A stretch of DNA of 64,000 nucleotides from Branchiostoma floridae (taxonomy: Eukaryota; Chordata; Leptocardii; Amphioxiformes; Branchiostomatidae): the NCBI RefSeq assembly GCF_000003815.2, contig NC_049979.1:16519595-16583594 (forward strand). The letters are read 5' to 3'. Below are positions 46,855 through 58,428 of the stretch, one piece after another (position 1 is the first letter of the stretch; every line of letters starts with the position of its first letter). The notes under the pieces were generated by a model. The model was not told the origin of the DNA. It searched no databases and worked only from the letters and a program-made list of their open reading frames with translations. A program made the position numbers and the translations under genes.

Positions 46855-49800
46855 ATGACGGGACCAGTGGACGCCATGGCCTCTCAACAGGCAGAGCCCA
46901 GCAAGGTGGGTTCATCCCTTAGCCTTAAAGGCCCCCTCTCACTTGACGTGGGGCACGCTTGCGGCATTGCTGCGTTCGTTCACTGCGGCACTGTTGTGTT
47001 AATTTCGCCGATTTTGTCTTGCACTCACACTGACGTGCGGCACTGTTGCGTTTCTAGACTAAATGAACATGTTATTGACAATTGCAGCGTTGTCAATTTA
47101 TGAAAAATCACCGTAAAATGATGAGAATGCCCCAAAATGAGATTTATAATGAAAAGATTTCCCTTATGATAATGAATTATATGGTACATATGCTATAAAT
47201 AACCTTGAAAGACTTTTACAGTAAAGGAAATGACCCAAATAAACGGACACGAACTATATACCAGATTTCACTCGATGTGTACGTTTTGCACCATGTAACG
47301 TTATGTGTAATTATGTATGTTTATATGTTTATTCACCAATTTTGCAAATTTCTAAAATGAAAATGTTTGATATTTCATACTTTTTTTGTATGACGCTGAG
47401 TATTTTCATTGTCGGTGGATGGCTTGCCAGCCTATTGATGTCTAAGTCTATCATATTTGTAAAAAGTGAGAAAAATATGGCCCATGGGTCTGAATGACTG
47501 CAATTTTGTATTTTATCGGTGGCAGGCTGCCAGCAATGATTAGCTTGTAACGTTATAACGCAAACGCAAACTCGTTATCATGATCATCCAACATAAATAA
47601 TTTCTTTTTGAACGTTGTACGATAACCTTTATCTCTACATCCTTAGGTTAATCGATAAACCAGTTACTTATTTTTTGTTTTCAAGTATAAAATACTGACC
47701 TACTTTCCATTAAATAAATCAAAAGATGTATTTTTAAGTTAACTCTGAATACGGATACAAGGTAAGTTTTCTGGAATTCGCAGTGTTTTAACTGGATCGA
47801 AAACCGCTGTAAAATTATTAGAAATGCATCTAAAATAGTTTTTCGGTGATAAAATGGTGTTTACTTTTGATTCTTGGTGTAAAATAGGCAAAATATATCC
47901 TTGATACTGTTTGGGGCATGGTGGCGGCACTGTTGGGGCATTGTTGGGGCACCGTTGGGGCACCGTTGGGGCACTGTTGCGGCACTGTTGCGGCATCTTG
48001 CCACTTGCGTTATTTTTAAACTTTTTAAAAAACGTCGCGCTTGCAAGCGGCACTTCTAGGTTTGCTTGCGGCACCTCTAGGTTTGCTTGCGGCACCTCTA
48101 GGTTCCGTGGGGGTACATCTGCGTTTTCGAACGCAGCAATGCCGCAAGCGTGCCCCACGTCAAGTGAGAGGGGGCCTTTAGCCTAGCCATGTCCATCTTT
48201 GAATTGTTTACCTTTTATATGAAGAAAATTATTTTCATTATCAAATCATGTCTGCAACCAGTGTATCATTTTGCTGTCGATGTATTCCACAGATGGAAGA
48301 CAGCAATAAGGACCATTTCGACGGGTTCCCCGAGGAAAGAAACTATCGCGCACAGAGCAGAGAAAAGCGATGTGAAGAGACACAGCAGTCATGTCAACAT
48401 CCAGGTCCAGACGACAGCCACTATGCACTCGCTATAGTCGGAATCGGTGAGCCATAAAGGAATCCAACTTTCTAACACTACTGAACCAAGAACCTTTATA
48501 AGAAGTCTGGTACCATATTTTCCTATCCATAAGATGCTATACCAATCAATACTAAGTGTGCGTTATCTGTAATCAATTTCAGGTTGCCGAATGCCTGGCG
48601 GCACAGACACTCCCTCGAAGTTCTGGGACGTCATCAGAGAAGGAAGAAACGTCATCACCGAGGTTCCACCAGAAAGATGGTCCCTTGAAGCCTACCACAG
48701 TACAGACCCACACCAGTCAGGTACCCACGTCACACGCAAGGCTGGGTTTGTGGACGACATCGACATGTTCGACCATACCTTCTTCAAGATCTCACCTCGT
48801 GAGGCCGCCATGATGGACCCCCAGCAGCGCCACCTGCTGGAAGTGACGTACGAGGCGTTTGAAGATGCAGGTATCACGCCTGAGAGTGTGTCTGAGTCGT
48901 GTGGTGTGTTTGTAGGAATAGGCATGATAGATTATGCTTTGTTCATGGCAGGAGACAAACACCTGTTCAACTCATATGTAAACACAGGAATAGCGCATAG
49001 CGTGGCCGCAAACAGAATCTCCTATGCTTTCAACCTGAAGGGACCCAGTCTTGCTGTAGATACCGCATGCGCAGCATCAATGACAGCCCTCCACATCGCG
49101 TGTTCCTCCTTGAGGAACAAAGAATGCAGCGTCGCCCTCGTGGGGGGCAGCAATGTGCTCCTCATGCCGGAGGTAACCGTAGCTTTCAGCGCAATGGGGG
49201 TTCTGTCACCTGACGGATTCAGCTGTCCATTTGACGCATCTGCCAACGGCTACGTCCGCAGTGAAGGGTTTGGAGCCGTCCTGATCAAGCCTCTCAGCGA
49301 CGCCATACGAGACAGAGATCACGTGTACAGCATCATCAGGGGAAGTGCCATATCCGATAACGGCTTCAGTCACAGCATCACCATGCCGTCCTCCAGTGCA
49401 CAGGAGCAGCTCATGAGGACAACCTACGCCCGCTTCGGAGTTCCCCTCTCAGATGTCCTGTACGTCGAGGCTCACGGGACCAGTACGCCCGTCGGAGATC
49501 CCGCAGAAGCTGAAGCCATCGGAAAAGCCTTCGGTCAGCATCGCGCCTCCCCCATGAGGATCGGGTCTGCCAAGAGCAATTTTGGACACATGGAGTGCGC
49601 TGCAGGAATGGTGGGTGTCATCAAGACAGCACTGATGCTGGATAAGCGAACCCTCTGTCCCTCCGTCAACTACACCTCACCGACTCCTAAAGTTGACTTT
49701 GAAGAGCTGGGCATCTCTGTACAGACCAAAGTAGAGAACTTTCCTGACAACCAAAACGTGACGCTTGGCGTGAACTGTTTTGGATTTGGTGGAGCCCTGG

Positions 49801-52800
49801 CCCATGTCATCATGGAGGAGCACAACGCTACACCGCCAGTAGCTCCGACCCACCACGGGAGGGGATGGCAGTTCGGACCAAGTGACCAAGAGGGTGACTT
49901 CATCATTCTGCCGCTGAGTGGAAAGTCTTCAGACGCCCTCAGAGACCTTTCTTCCAAGTGGCTGACGTTTCAAGAAGAGAAAGATGCCCTCAGCGTTTCT
50001 TCATGGGTAGCGACACGCAGAAACCACTATCAAAATAGACTTGCTGTCGTCACCAATTCTGGGGCCAAAGCAAGAGAAGGCCTGCAATGTTTTGTCAACA
50101 AGATGGCTGCTGACGATGTCATCACCGGAATATCACAGAATGCCCGTCCTAAAGTTTGCTTTGTCTTTCCTGGTCAAGGGCAGCAATGGGATGACATGGG
50201 AAGGAAGTTGTATCAGCTAGAGCCTGTGTTCAGGGAAACAGTCGATGTCTGTGACCAGATCTTCACACAAGTCAGTGGATGGTCCCTTATGCAGAAGACC
50301 GGATTGTTCAACACAAGCGACGGTCCCGCCGAGTTCACACTTGCAGAAATGAAAGTCTCCCAACCCGCAATACTCTTCACCCAGGTGGGGTTGTTTGCTT
50401 TGCTGAAGCATTGGGGCATTTCCCCTGACGTGATCGTCGGTCACAGTCTAGGAGAAGTTGCAGCAGCCTATGCGTGCGGTGGTCTGACTTTGGACGAAGC
50501 TATCCGGGCTATCTACATCAGAAGCACAGAACAAGCCAAACTGCAGGGATGTGGGAGCATGGCAGCCATGCGTGCATCAAGGAAAGAGGCTGAGGAGCTT
50601 GTTGCCAAGAGTCAGGGAGTGAAACTGGCGTGTGACAATTCTCCCACATCTGTCACAGTAGCAGGAACGACAGAAGCCATTGCTGCACTTCAAGATCAAA
50701 ACCCAACAAAGGTCAAAATGCTGCGTGTCTCCTGTGCCTTCCACACCGACCACATGGACCCCATCAGAGAGTCCTTCCTCGAGGCGATGTCTTCCGTACA
50801 GCCTGACAGACATGGAGAAGCTCACGCACCTTTGTACTNNNNNNNNNNNNNNNNNNNNNNNNNNNNNNNNNNNNNNNNNNNNNNNNNNNNNNNNNNNNNN
50901 NNNNNNNNNNNNNNNNNNNNNNNNNNNNNNNNNNNNNNTGGTGGAAAAACATCAGAGGAGAAGTCAAGTTCACGTCAGCCATTCGGTCCATCATCCAAGA
51001 TCACAATCCTGACGTTTTCATCGAACTTGGTGCCTCCGCTACGCTGTTGTCGTCCGTCAGCCAAACACTCAAGCATGAAAGCTGCCCAATAAAAGTCACC
51101 GTGCCATGTGGACAACGTCAGCAAAACGACCACAAATGCATGCTACGTGCCTTGGCCACATTGTACGTGAATGGGGTGGACATCGACTGGACAAATGTAA
51201 CTCAGGACGCAGCTGAATGGACGCCTGCCCCAACATACGCCTGGCAGCACCAACGACATTGGCAAGAGGCCGAATCCTCGCGGAAAAGGAGGCTGGGTCT
51301 CGAAGATCGCACCTTCAAGGGACAAAACGGGCACATCACCCTTGAGAAGTTCCCCTTCCTTGCAGATCACGTAGTGAACGACAGCGTGGTGTTTCCTGGG
51401 GCGGGATATATTGAATACATGGTGCAGATGGCTGTAGATAGCTCTGAGAACCCAACACTGCAGGACATTCAGTTTAAAAACGTCCTTGTTTGGCCAGACG
51501 CTAGTGACCTCAACAAAACTAGCGCCACCATCCAGCTGACGTACACAAAGGAGGGAAGGAAGCTAGAGGTAGCCACAGACAGAGTACACGCTGGGTGTCA
51601 GCTCACTCAACCTAGCAATGTCAACTCTGAGAGTGTTCTGGACACGACGACTACAGGGGCCATGGAAAAGATCACGGGTCAGAATTTTTACGAAAGATTC
51701 AGTGACTTGGGACTGATGTACGGCCCCGAGTTTCAGGTCGTGAACGAGGCCTTCGTGGGCGACTGGAAAGCCATTGGCTTCCTGAAGCCAGCAACGGATG
51801 CGCAGCAAAGAGTCCAAACTACAACACTGGATGGGTGCTTTCAGGTTGCCCTCGCTGCCATAGGACCCTGCTCAACTCTATATCTCCCCACTCAGATCAC
51901 CACATTCAGCATGCTTGTACCCTCCCTACCACTCGGGGAACACATGGTAGTACATGCCACAGTTGTCTCCCGTTCCAGCATGTCAGTCAAGGCCAACATA
52001 ACACTGGCGACAGTCCAGGGGAACATCCTTGCGCAAATCGACGGCTTCGAAGCGACAAATGTTTCCGGTATCAACTCTGACGTCGACACAGACAGCTGCT
52101 TGTATGAAACAAGATGGCAGCCTGTCATCTCTCCTCTGCCGGAAACAAGTATCTTCTGCGACCTGTTCAAAGACGAACATCTACAGAAACAGTACAGCGA
52201 TGAAATGGAGATGATAGAAGCAGCAGAGAAAGCCCTGCCTAACCTCAAACGTCTAGCTTTATCCTACGTTCAACTCGCGTTGGATACTGTTCCAGACGCC
52301 GAGGTCAGCCCAAGAAACAAGAGGTACATAGAGAGGCTCAGAACCGTCATCGACGACGTGGATAAGACCGCATTTGACACGATGTCACTAGATGAGATCC
52401 ACAAGTCCCTGGATGAGATGAGAAAAGACGTACCGGCGATGAGGCTCGAGTTCAGCATGCTGCAGCGCCTTGGGGACATTCTGCCGACCATTCTCCGTGA
52501 CCCCTCAGCTGCCCTGCCGATTCTCTTTGCCGCCGACTGCCTAGCTGACTACTTCATGGACTCACTGACAACAAGACTGTACTACCGAGCTTGCACTGAT
52601 GCCATAGAACAAGCCGTGAAGACCGCACTCGAACGGAAACAAACTGTTCGCATTCTTGAAGTCGGAGGTCGTATGGGGGGACTGGCGCGCTACCTACTGA
52701 AACCTCTCAAAAGCCAAGGAGATGCGGGGCACATTGAGTACGTCTTCACCGACCTGAACACAACCTTCTTTGCACATGCCAGCCAAGTCCTTGAAGATTA

Positions 52801-55800
52801 CGCTTTTGTCAAGTATCAACAGCTCGACATCGAGAAAGCGGTGGAGCCACAGGACTTCATCCCAGGAACGTTTGACATCGTCGTCTGCATGGACACCCTT
52901 CACTCGGCGGTGGACGTGATGGAAGGCTTGAAGAACATGCAAAGTCTTCTCTGTCCCGGTGGCTGGCTTGTCATGTTCGAAGCGACAAACGCTTTCTACA
53001 TGTGCGAGGTTGTGTTTGGATCATTGGAGCTTTGTTGGGTGTATGATGATGACTACAGGATGGACACATGTTGGCTCTCCAGGGAAGGGTGGAGCAACCT
53101 ATTTGAAGATGGAGGAATGCACGATGTTGTGAGTGTGTCATCACCTCAGGAGTTTTTCCATTCTATCACCATCGGTAGGAAACCCACGCCCTTACAACAA
53201 GCAGCTCCTGCTATTTTGCAAACTAATGACAGCCAACAGTGGCTTCTCGTGGGGCCCCCTGACAGCCCCCTTATCAACACAGTTCAGAGGCTGCTACCCG
53301 ACAACACAATGGTACGTTCCATCGGTGACAGGATCGACATTCCCAACAATGGCCCTCCCTTGCGAGTTGTGTACGTCTGGCCAGAAGACGACAAGTCCCT
53401 GGTACACGCCCGGTCCCTAACCAACGCCCTGTACCAGGCGTCCGAGAGAGTTCAGGACATGTGGGTTTTCACAGTAAGTGGCAGTGTTGAGTGTGCCTGT
53501 CCGACAGCATCTGCCGCCACGGGCTTCTTCCGAGTTGTAAACAACGAGATCAGAGACCTCCCAATCTACACAGTAGATCTACCGTCAGACATTCTGAACG
53601 GCTTGACGGACGTGGTTGAGACCTTGCTGAAGTCTGACCCACCGACCGAGAGGGAGCTATCCATCCGTAACGGCGAAGTCCTGACCCCAAGGCTCGTGAA
53701 GGCGTCCATCTCAGACGGCATCAGCACGTCGCCCTCCGGAAGCTGGGCTCTGGATATCGCTCCTGGGAAGACAGGAACATTGGATGACATGGCGTTCTAC
53801 GGGCAGGCATCCACATCTCTGTCAGACAACGGAGTCAAAGTCAAAGTTCATGCAGCCGGCTTGAATTTCAAAGATGTAATGATGGCTCTGAGTCTTCTGG
53901 AAGGGCTCAAGTTGCAAACACAGTTTGGCCTGGAATGTTCAGGAACAGTCGTGGAAGTCGGTAATGATGTGAAGAGGATCAAAGTTGGAGACGAGGTCAT
54001 CGCCTTTGGTGACCACTGCTTCGCGTCACACGTGACTTGTGACGAGCACTTTGTCATGGCCAAACCTCCACACACCAGTTGGACGGATGCAGCTGGGTTC
54101 AGCATGGTGTACATCACTGCGTACTACGCCTTGATCGAGAGAGCACGGCTACAAGAAGGGCAGACACTGCTGATACACTCTGCCTGTGGTGGGGTGGGAC
54201 AAGCAGCCATACAAGTGGCAGGCATGGTGGGGGCCCGTGTGTTCTGTACGGCCGGATCTGAAGAGAAGCGCAACTACCTACGGCAGATGGGAATGACACA
54301 CGTGTCTGACTCCAGGTCTACCCAGTTCTACCATGACGTCATGGAATGGACAGATGGCGAAGGAGTAGATGTCGTCCTCAGCTCCTTGTACGGTGAACTG
54401 CAAACTGCCACCATGAAGTCTCTAAAACCCGGAGGCACGTTCTGCGAAATCGGGAAACGCTCCATTCTCGAAGGCGTAGGCATGGACATGGGGCCACTGT
54501 TGAACAACAAGACGTTTCTGTCTGTTCAGCTAGATCTGCTGATGAAGGAGAGACCGAAGTACGTCCGAAAGATGATGGAGACAATCTGCTCTCTTCTGGA
54601 GAAAAGACATATCTCTCCTGTGCTGACGACAGTTAAAACTATTGACGACTACAAGGAGACGTTTCGGTGGATGTCAAAGGGCCAACATGTCGGCAAGGTT
54701 GTCTTTGAGATGCCAGTCAAGTTTGAACCGGAGAGCTTGGTGCCATCTTCTCACATTCTAGAGGAAAACGGTACTTACCTCATCACTGGCGGGTTTGGAG
54801 GGGTTGGACAATCCCTGGCCCGTTGGCTGGTAGACCATGGAGCAAAGCACATTGCCCTCCTGTCCAGAAATGGGTGCAAAACAGCTGAAAATGTTCACAC
54901 TGTCGAGTACATGGAGTCCAAAGGTGGAAAGGTGTACACGTACGAAGCGGACGTGTCAAACAAGACATCGTTGACAAACGTGCTGAACCATCTCAGAGCC
55001 GACCCCTCGCTTCCTGCGCTGAAAGGCATCTTCCATCTCGCTGCTGTCATTGATGATGCCAATGTGTTGGACGTGAAGGACAGTCAACTGGAAAAGTCAC
55101 TAGCAGCGAAGGCGTGGGGAGCCCTCCACCTGCACGAGCTGACACAGGACGATGACCTGGACATCTTCTTCCTGCTGTCATCTGTCACTGCCGCCTGGGG
55201 GAATCCAGAGCAATGTGGGTATGTGGCGGCCAACAGCATCCTGGATGCTCTCGCTGAACACCGACACCGGCGGGGACTTCCAGCACTGTCTCTCCAGCTT
55301 GGAGCCGTCAGAGGTGTGGGGATCCTGGAAGGCAACACTAAAGCAGCCAAAATCGTCACAGGGAAGGGTATGCTGACTCTCCACATTGACGAGTGCCTCC
55401 AGATGCTGCCACGCCTGCTACAGGCCAGGGACACTCCTGTTGTCACATTAGCCAATATGGTAAGTACAGCTGATATACGGTTTTAGTTGTTTTCATCACC
55501 ATGTCGGTTTGCATAAACATATTTTCAATTTATCCTGTATTTATGGTAGCATGTAGTAACAGTAGCGATGTGCATTTGTTATCACATGTTGTCTATCACA
55601 CACATCTGCTGATTGTGCTTCTGTCTTTAACATCAAAACAGGATTGGGCCAAATGCATGCAGTTCTCCTACCCGACGAGCATGAAGTTCCGTCATCTTGC
55701 AGCTGGAAAGAACAAGGAGAAGTCCGGTACGTTTCTGTGACGTCATTACTTTTAATGATCTGTTGATGGTGTGTTTTCTTTATATGCTGTGTACATTTCA

Positions 55801-56145
55801 TCATCACGGTTCAATAGGTACATTGTCTTCCATTGCTATGCATTCCCATACTGATAACATCTTCTTGACAAAATAGTTGACGCTGACTTGAACGAAGACG
55901 ACCTACGCGAGCAGGTTCTGGAGCAGCTGGGACAGATCCTCTGCATGCCGCCCAGCCAGATCGACCCCGACCAGCCCATGATCAACTACGGCGTGGACTC
56001 CCTGATGGCCGTGGACATTGTCAACTGGATGAACAAGAACTTCGACCTCAGCGTGTCCCAACTGGACATCTTGGGCGGGATGACAACGACCACGCTAGTA
56101 GGGAAAGCTGTAGTTGGGGAGGTAGCACTTCCCTTGCGCAAGTAA
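46855..56145 (+). CDS. Type I polyketide synthase, KS-AT-DH-(MT)-ER-KR-ACP
   Basis: Iterative megasynthase building a reduced polyketide or branched acyl chain from malonyl units. Five exons: 46855-46905, 48293-48446, 48583-55459 (includes 100 N), 55642-55726, 55877-56145; about 2470 aa. KS: C231 (DTACAAS), H366 (EAHGTSTP), K399/H404 (KSNFGH). AT: S690 (GHSLGE), Arg in IYIRS, H789 in CAFH, a malonyl-type motif. DH: His at 51368 (ADHVV...FPG, motif Gly replaced by Asp) and Asp at 51830 (LDGCFQ). Methyltransferase-like fold near 52640-53150 with altered SAM motif (EVGGRMGG). ER: LNFKDVM and SACGGVGQAA (54178). KR: TGGFGGVG (54787), catalytic Ser/Tyr (LSSV, GYVAAN at 55217). ACP: GVDSL serine at 55999. 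It ends 46 residues after that serine with no thioesterase. The KS is closer to PKS than to animal FAS (DTACSSS, no TE). The frame switches across the N gap, as expected of a placeholder length. Confidence 0.92.
46926..48180. mobile_element. DNA transposon with perfect 53-bp inverted ends (PKS intron 1)
   Basis: Bases 46926-46978 and 48128-48180 are exact reverse complements (outer end TAAAGGCCCCCTCTCACTTG). The 1255-bp element fills most of intron 1. Inside, near the right end, are GC-rich tandem runs (GGGGCACCGTT/GCGGCACTGTT units at 47919-48000; GCTTGCGGCACcTCTAGGTT units at 48035-48105). No transposase is visible. Left flank TAGCCT and right flank (TA)GCCT could be a target duplication overlapping the terminal TA; the superfamily is undecided. 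Confidence 0.8.
50839..50938. other. Assembly gap (100 N) inside the PKS AT domain
   Basis: Exactly 100 N between APLY and WWKNIRGE, within the C-terminal part of the acyltransferase. One base of a codon remains before the gap and a codon starts right after it, so the true missing length should be 3n+2 bases for an open gene; 100 is not. Confidence 0.98.
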
Positions 56146-57686
56146 TGACCACGAGGGGGTCAGCGTAGGATGGTTAACCCGAACCTGTACCATTAGCTGC
56201 TAACGCTACGATTTTTAAGATCATGGTCTGACATACATGTACCCGAATGCGAGCTAGACAAACAACTCAAAACCACTCAATGTTGTCTTGGGATAGGTAT
56301 ATACTTCTTTTCTTTTGCGATGTCTCAGGAACAGTACCGTTTTTAAAGTTTGGACAACGTCTGTTTTTATGCAATTTTATCATGTAAATGATACTGCTTC
56401 TTCTTTTTGCCTTGAATCTAGTTTTAATAGAGTCGTAATAAGTACAAATGTGTGGTGATATATGGTACTTCAGTAGTAGCAGTTTGTTTCTGCTATGGAT
56501 AAAGGGCTATGGATGAAAGCTGGTTCTGTCCTGCCCTGCCCTGTTTAGCTATGTTAACGTTATAAAATGTCTATCTATGTATGTATGTAATTGATTAAGC
56601 TTATACTCGTGACATTTTAAAAACGACAATTATTTATACTATTAATACTTTTAGTCGATTCATACTATGTTATATTCAAGATGTACATCTTGCTGGCCAG
56701 TAAAAGGCATTCTTAATATATTTTGTATCAAAATATTTTGTATGACTCATATATACTCGTATAAACCAAGCCAGTATAGTCACCAGTTAAACACGGAAAC
56801 ATATCCTTTGTTTTTTTTGATGCAAGACTTTCATTATTTAAATCCTATTATTGTTGCATAGTCTCATACTAGTAATGTAAAGAATCTCACGCAAGCTTTA
56901 GTGTTGATGATCAGCCATACACTACCCTCACTACCCCCCCCCCCCCCAATGCCATTTGCAATGTATAATAAAGCACAAAGGATCGAGCTGATACATAGGG
57001 AATACCACATTTGCGCCAGGCATGCCTGTGCGTTTTTATATACTCGTAGTAGACGGTGGGACAAGTACACCTTCTTTTTTCAGTGTAGTTTTTTTTATGA
57101 CCTAAAGAATAAAAGTAGATGATGAACTCACATTGTTTCCGCGTTGTCTCCGTTTTAATGTAAAATGACATCTTAATAGAGCACCGTGAATAGCGTCATG
57201 GCCTTCTTCAATGGTTCTCCATAAGTTGTAATTAAATCACAGGTAATCTAATATAAACATCTCAAGGCCACAATGTCTCCGAACTTGACATAGATAATCT
57301 GCGCTCAGATTATTAGTCTCCAGACTCTCCACCAGACTCGTTTGGGTCTCACTAGTTTTGTGTTGCTTCTGGGAGTTTCGAAAAGAATTCCTTCCCAATT
57401 TGAAAAGAACCACCACAAATCCCAATTACAAATCTATTTTGACAAAAGTAATTATATGCTAGTCAGAGCATTTACATTTCACACTAAAGGAGGTACCTAC
57501 TTATGTTAACATAATCAAGGGTGTTGAATCGATAGAAATGAATTGTTTAAAAACTTTAAATATTTTCGGAAGTAAAATTATATATTGCTGATTGACATAT
57601 GGAATAATAGTGACAGATGCTTTTTAAAAAGACAATTTCTACCACAGTGCATGATACGAAGTGACCATGTTATAAGAGGCATGTTT
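56146..57686. other. 3' flank of the PKS gene
   Basis: Probable 3' untranslated region then intergenic DNA. Holds a C-run (56935-56947) and AATAAA at 56967 and 57106, either of which could be a polyadenylation signal though both are far (over 800 bases) from the stop. No gene recognised. Confidence 0.4.
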
Positions 57687-57692
57687 ACTAGT

Positions 57693-58422
57693 CAGGGCTC
57701 GAAATACCACATGCATATGCAAGTTTGTGCATGTAAAATTGGTGTGGTGCAAGTAAGTTTGGACCAAACTTGCACCAGTGCAAGTTACTTTTATCCACTA
57801 ATACCTGACTTTAGAAAAAGCTTACACACACCAAGAATATTGTCTGCCATTGAAAGGTAAAAGAAAACAACACTGAATAAAAAAATAGCCTAAATTTGTT
57901 ATTTCTAAACTTGGTTAGACATCCAGGTAAACAAAATTTGAAGACAATTCCATCTCTATAATGCTAATAATTCCTATGGTGTTGTCTTACCTTGATTTGC
58001 ATATGAGTAAATACATTTTGCATACAATTTAGTGACTTTGATATGATCAACAGTACTGGATTTTCCAGTTATATGTGTTTGTATTGAGATGTTCTAGCGA
58101 TGGTTAAGAATAGTGATGGAAGTCACTCGAAGAGTCCAGAAGAAATCTATTGATCTTATCAAGTTGTAGACATTGAATTGTCTTAAGCCTAAATTCACAT
58201 TTGTTGTACAATTTGAAATCCAAAATAAAATACGCTTTGGAAAACAAATATCCAAACATGTGGTCTTTATGTATCCCCATATATTTGCAAATTTTCAGAA
58301 GAAGAATAAAGGGTTAACAGTTCACTATTTTGGGTTGTGCAAGTAAGTTTCTTTTGGTGCAAGTTACCTTTGGCTTAACTTGCACTGGTGCAAGTTGACT
58401 GAAAAGTGTATTTCGAGCCCTG
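57693..58422. mobile_element. hAT-like non-autonomous transposon
   Basis: A 730-bp element with ends CAGGGCTCGAAATAC..GTATTTCGAGCCCTG, flanked by ACTAGT on both sides (57687-57692, 58423-58428). A CAG..CTG terminus fits hAT elements, which normally make 8-bp duplications; here I see 6 identical bases. Subterminal motifs 'TTGCACCAGTGCAAGTTAC' (left) and 'AACTTGCACTGGTGCAAGTT' (right) repeat in opposite orientation. The inside is AT-rich with no transposase frame. Confidence 0.75.
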
Positions 58423-58428
58423 ACTAGT

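Noticed and set aside
46807-47103. 98-codon open frame as a separate small gene
   Set aside because: Its middle is the first coding exon of the PKS (ATG 46855); the frame simply reads on through the splice donor AAG|GTGGGT into the intron and transposon.
47739-48186. Overlapping open frames with repeated Ala/Gly/Pro peptides on both strands
   Set aside because: They come from the GC-rich tandem units inside the transposon in PKS intron 1, not from a gene.
50839-51100. Frameshift in the PKS
   Set aside because: The frame change coincides with a 100-N placeholder gap; protein similarity is continuous on both sides, so no mutation needs to be invoked.
46855-56145. Calling the megasynthase animal fatty acid synthase
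   Set aside because: KS sequence features (DTACAAS, NGYVRSEGFGAV) and the lack of a thioesterase fit PKS better; FAS would end in ACP-TE.
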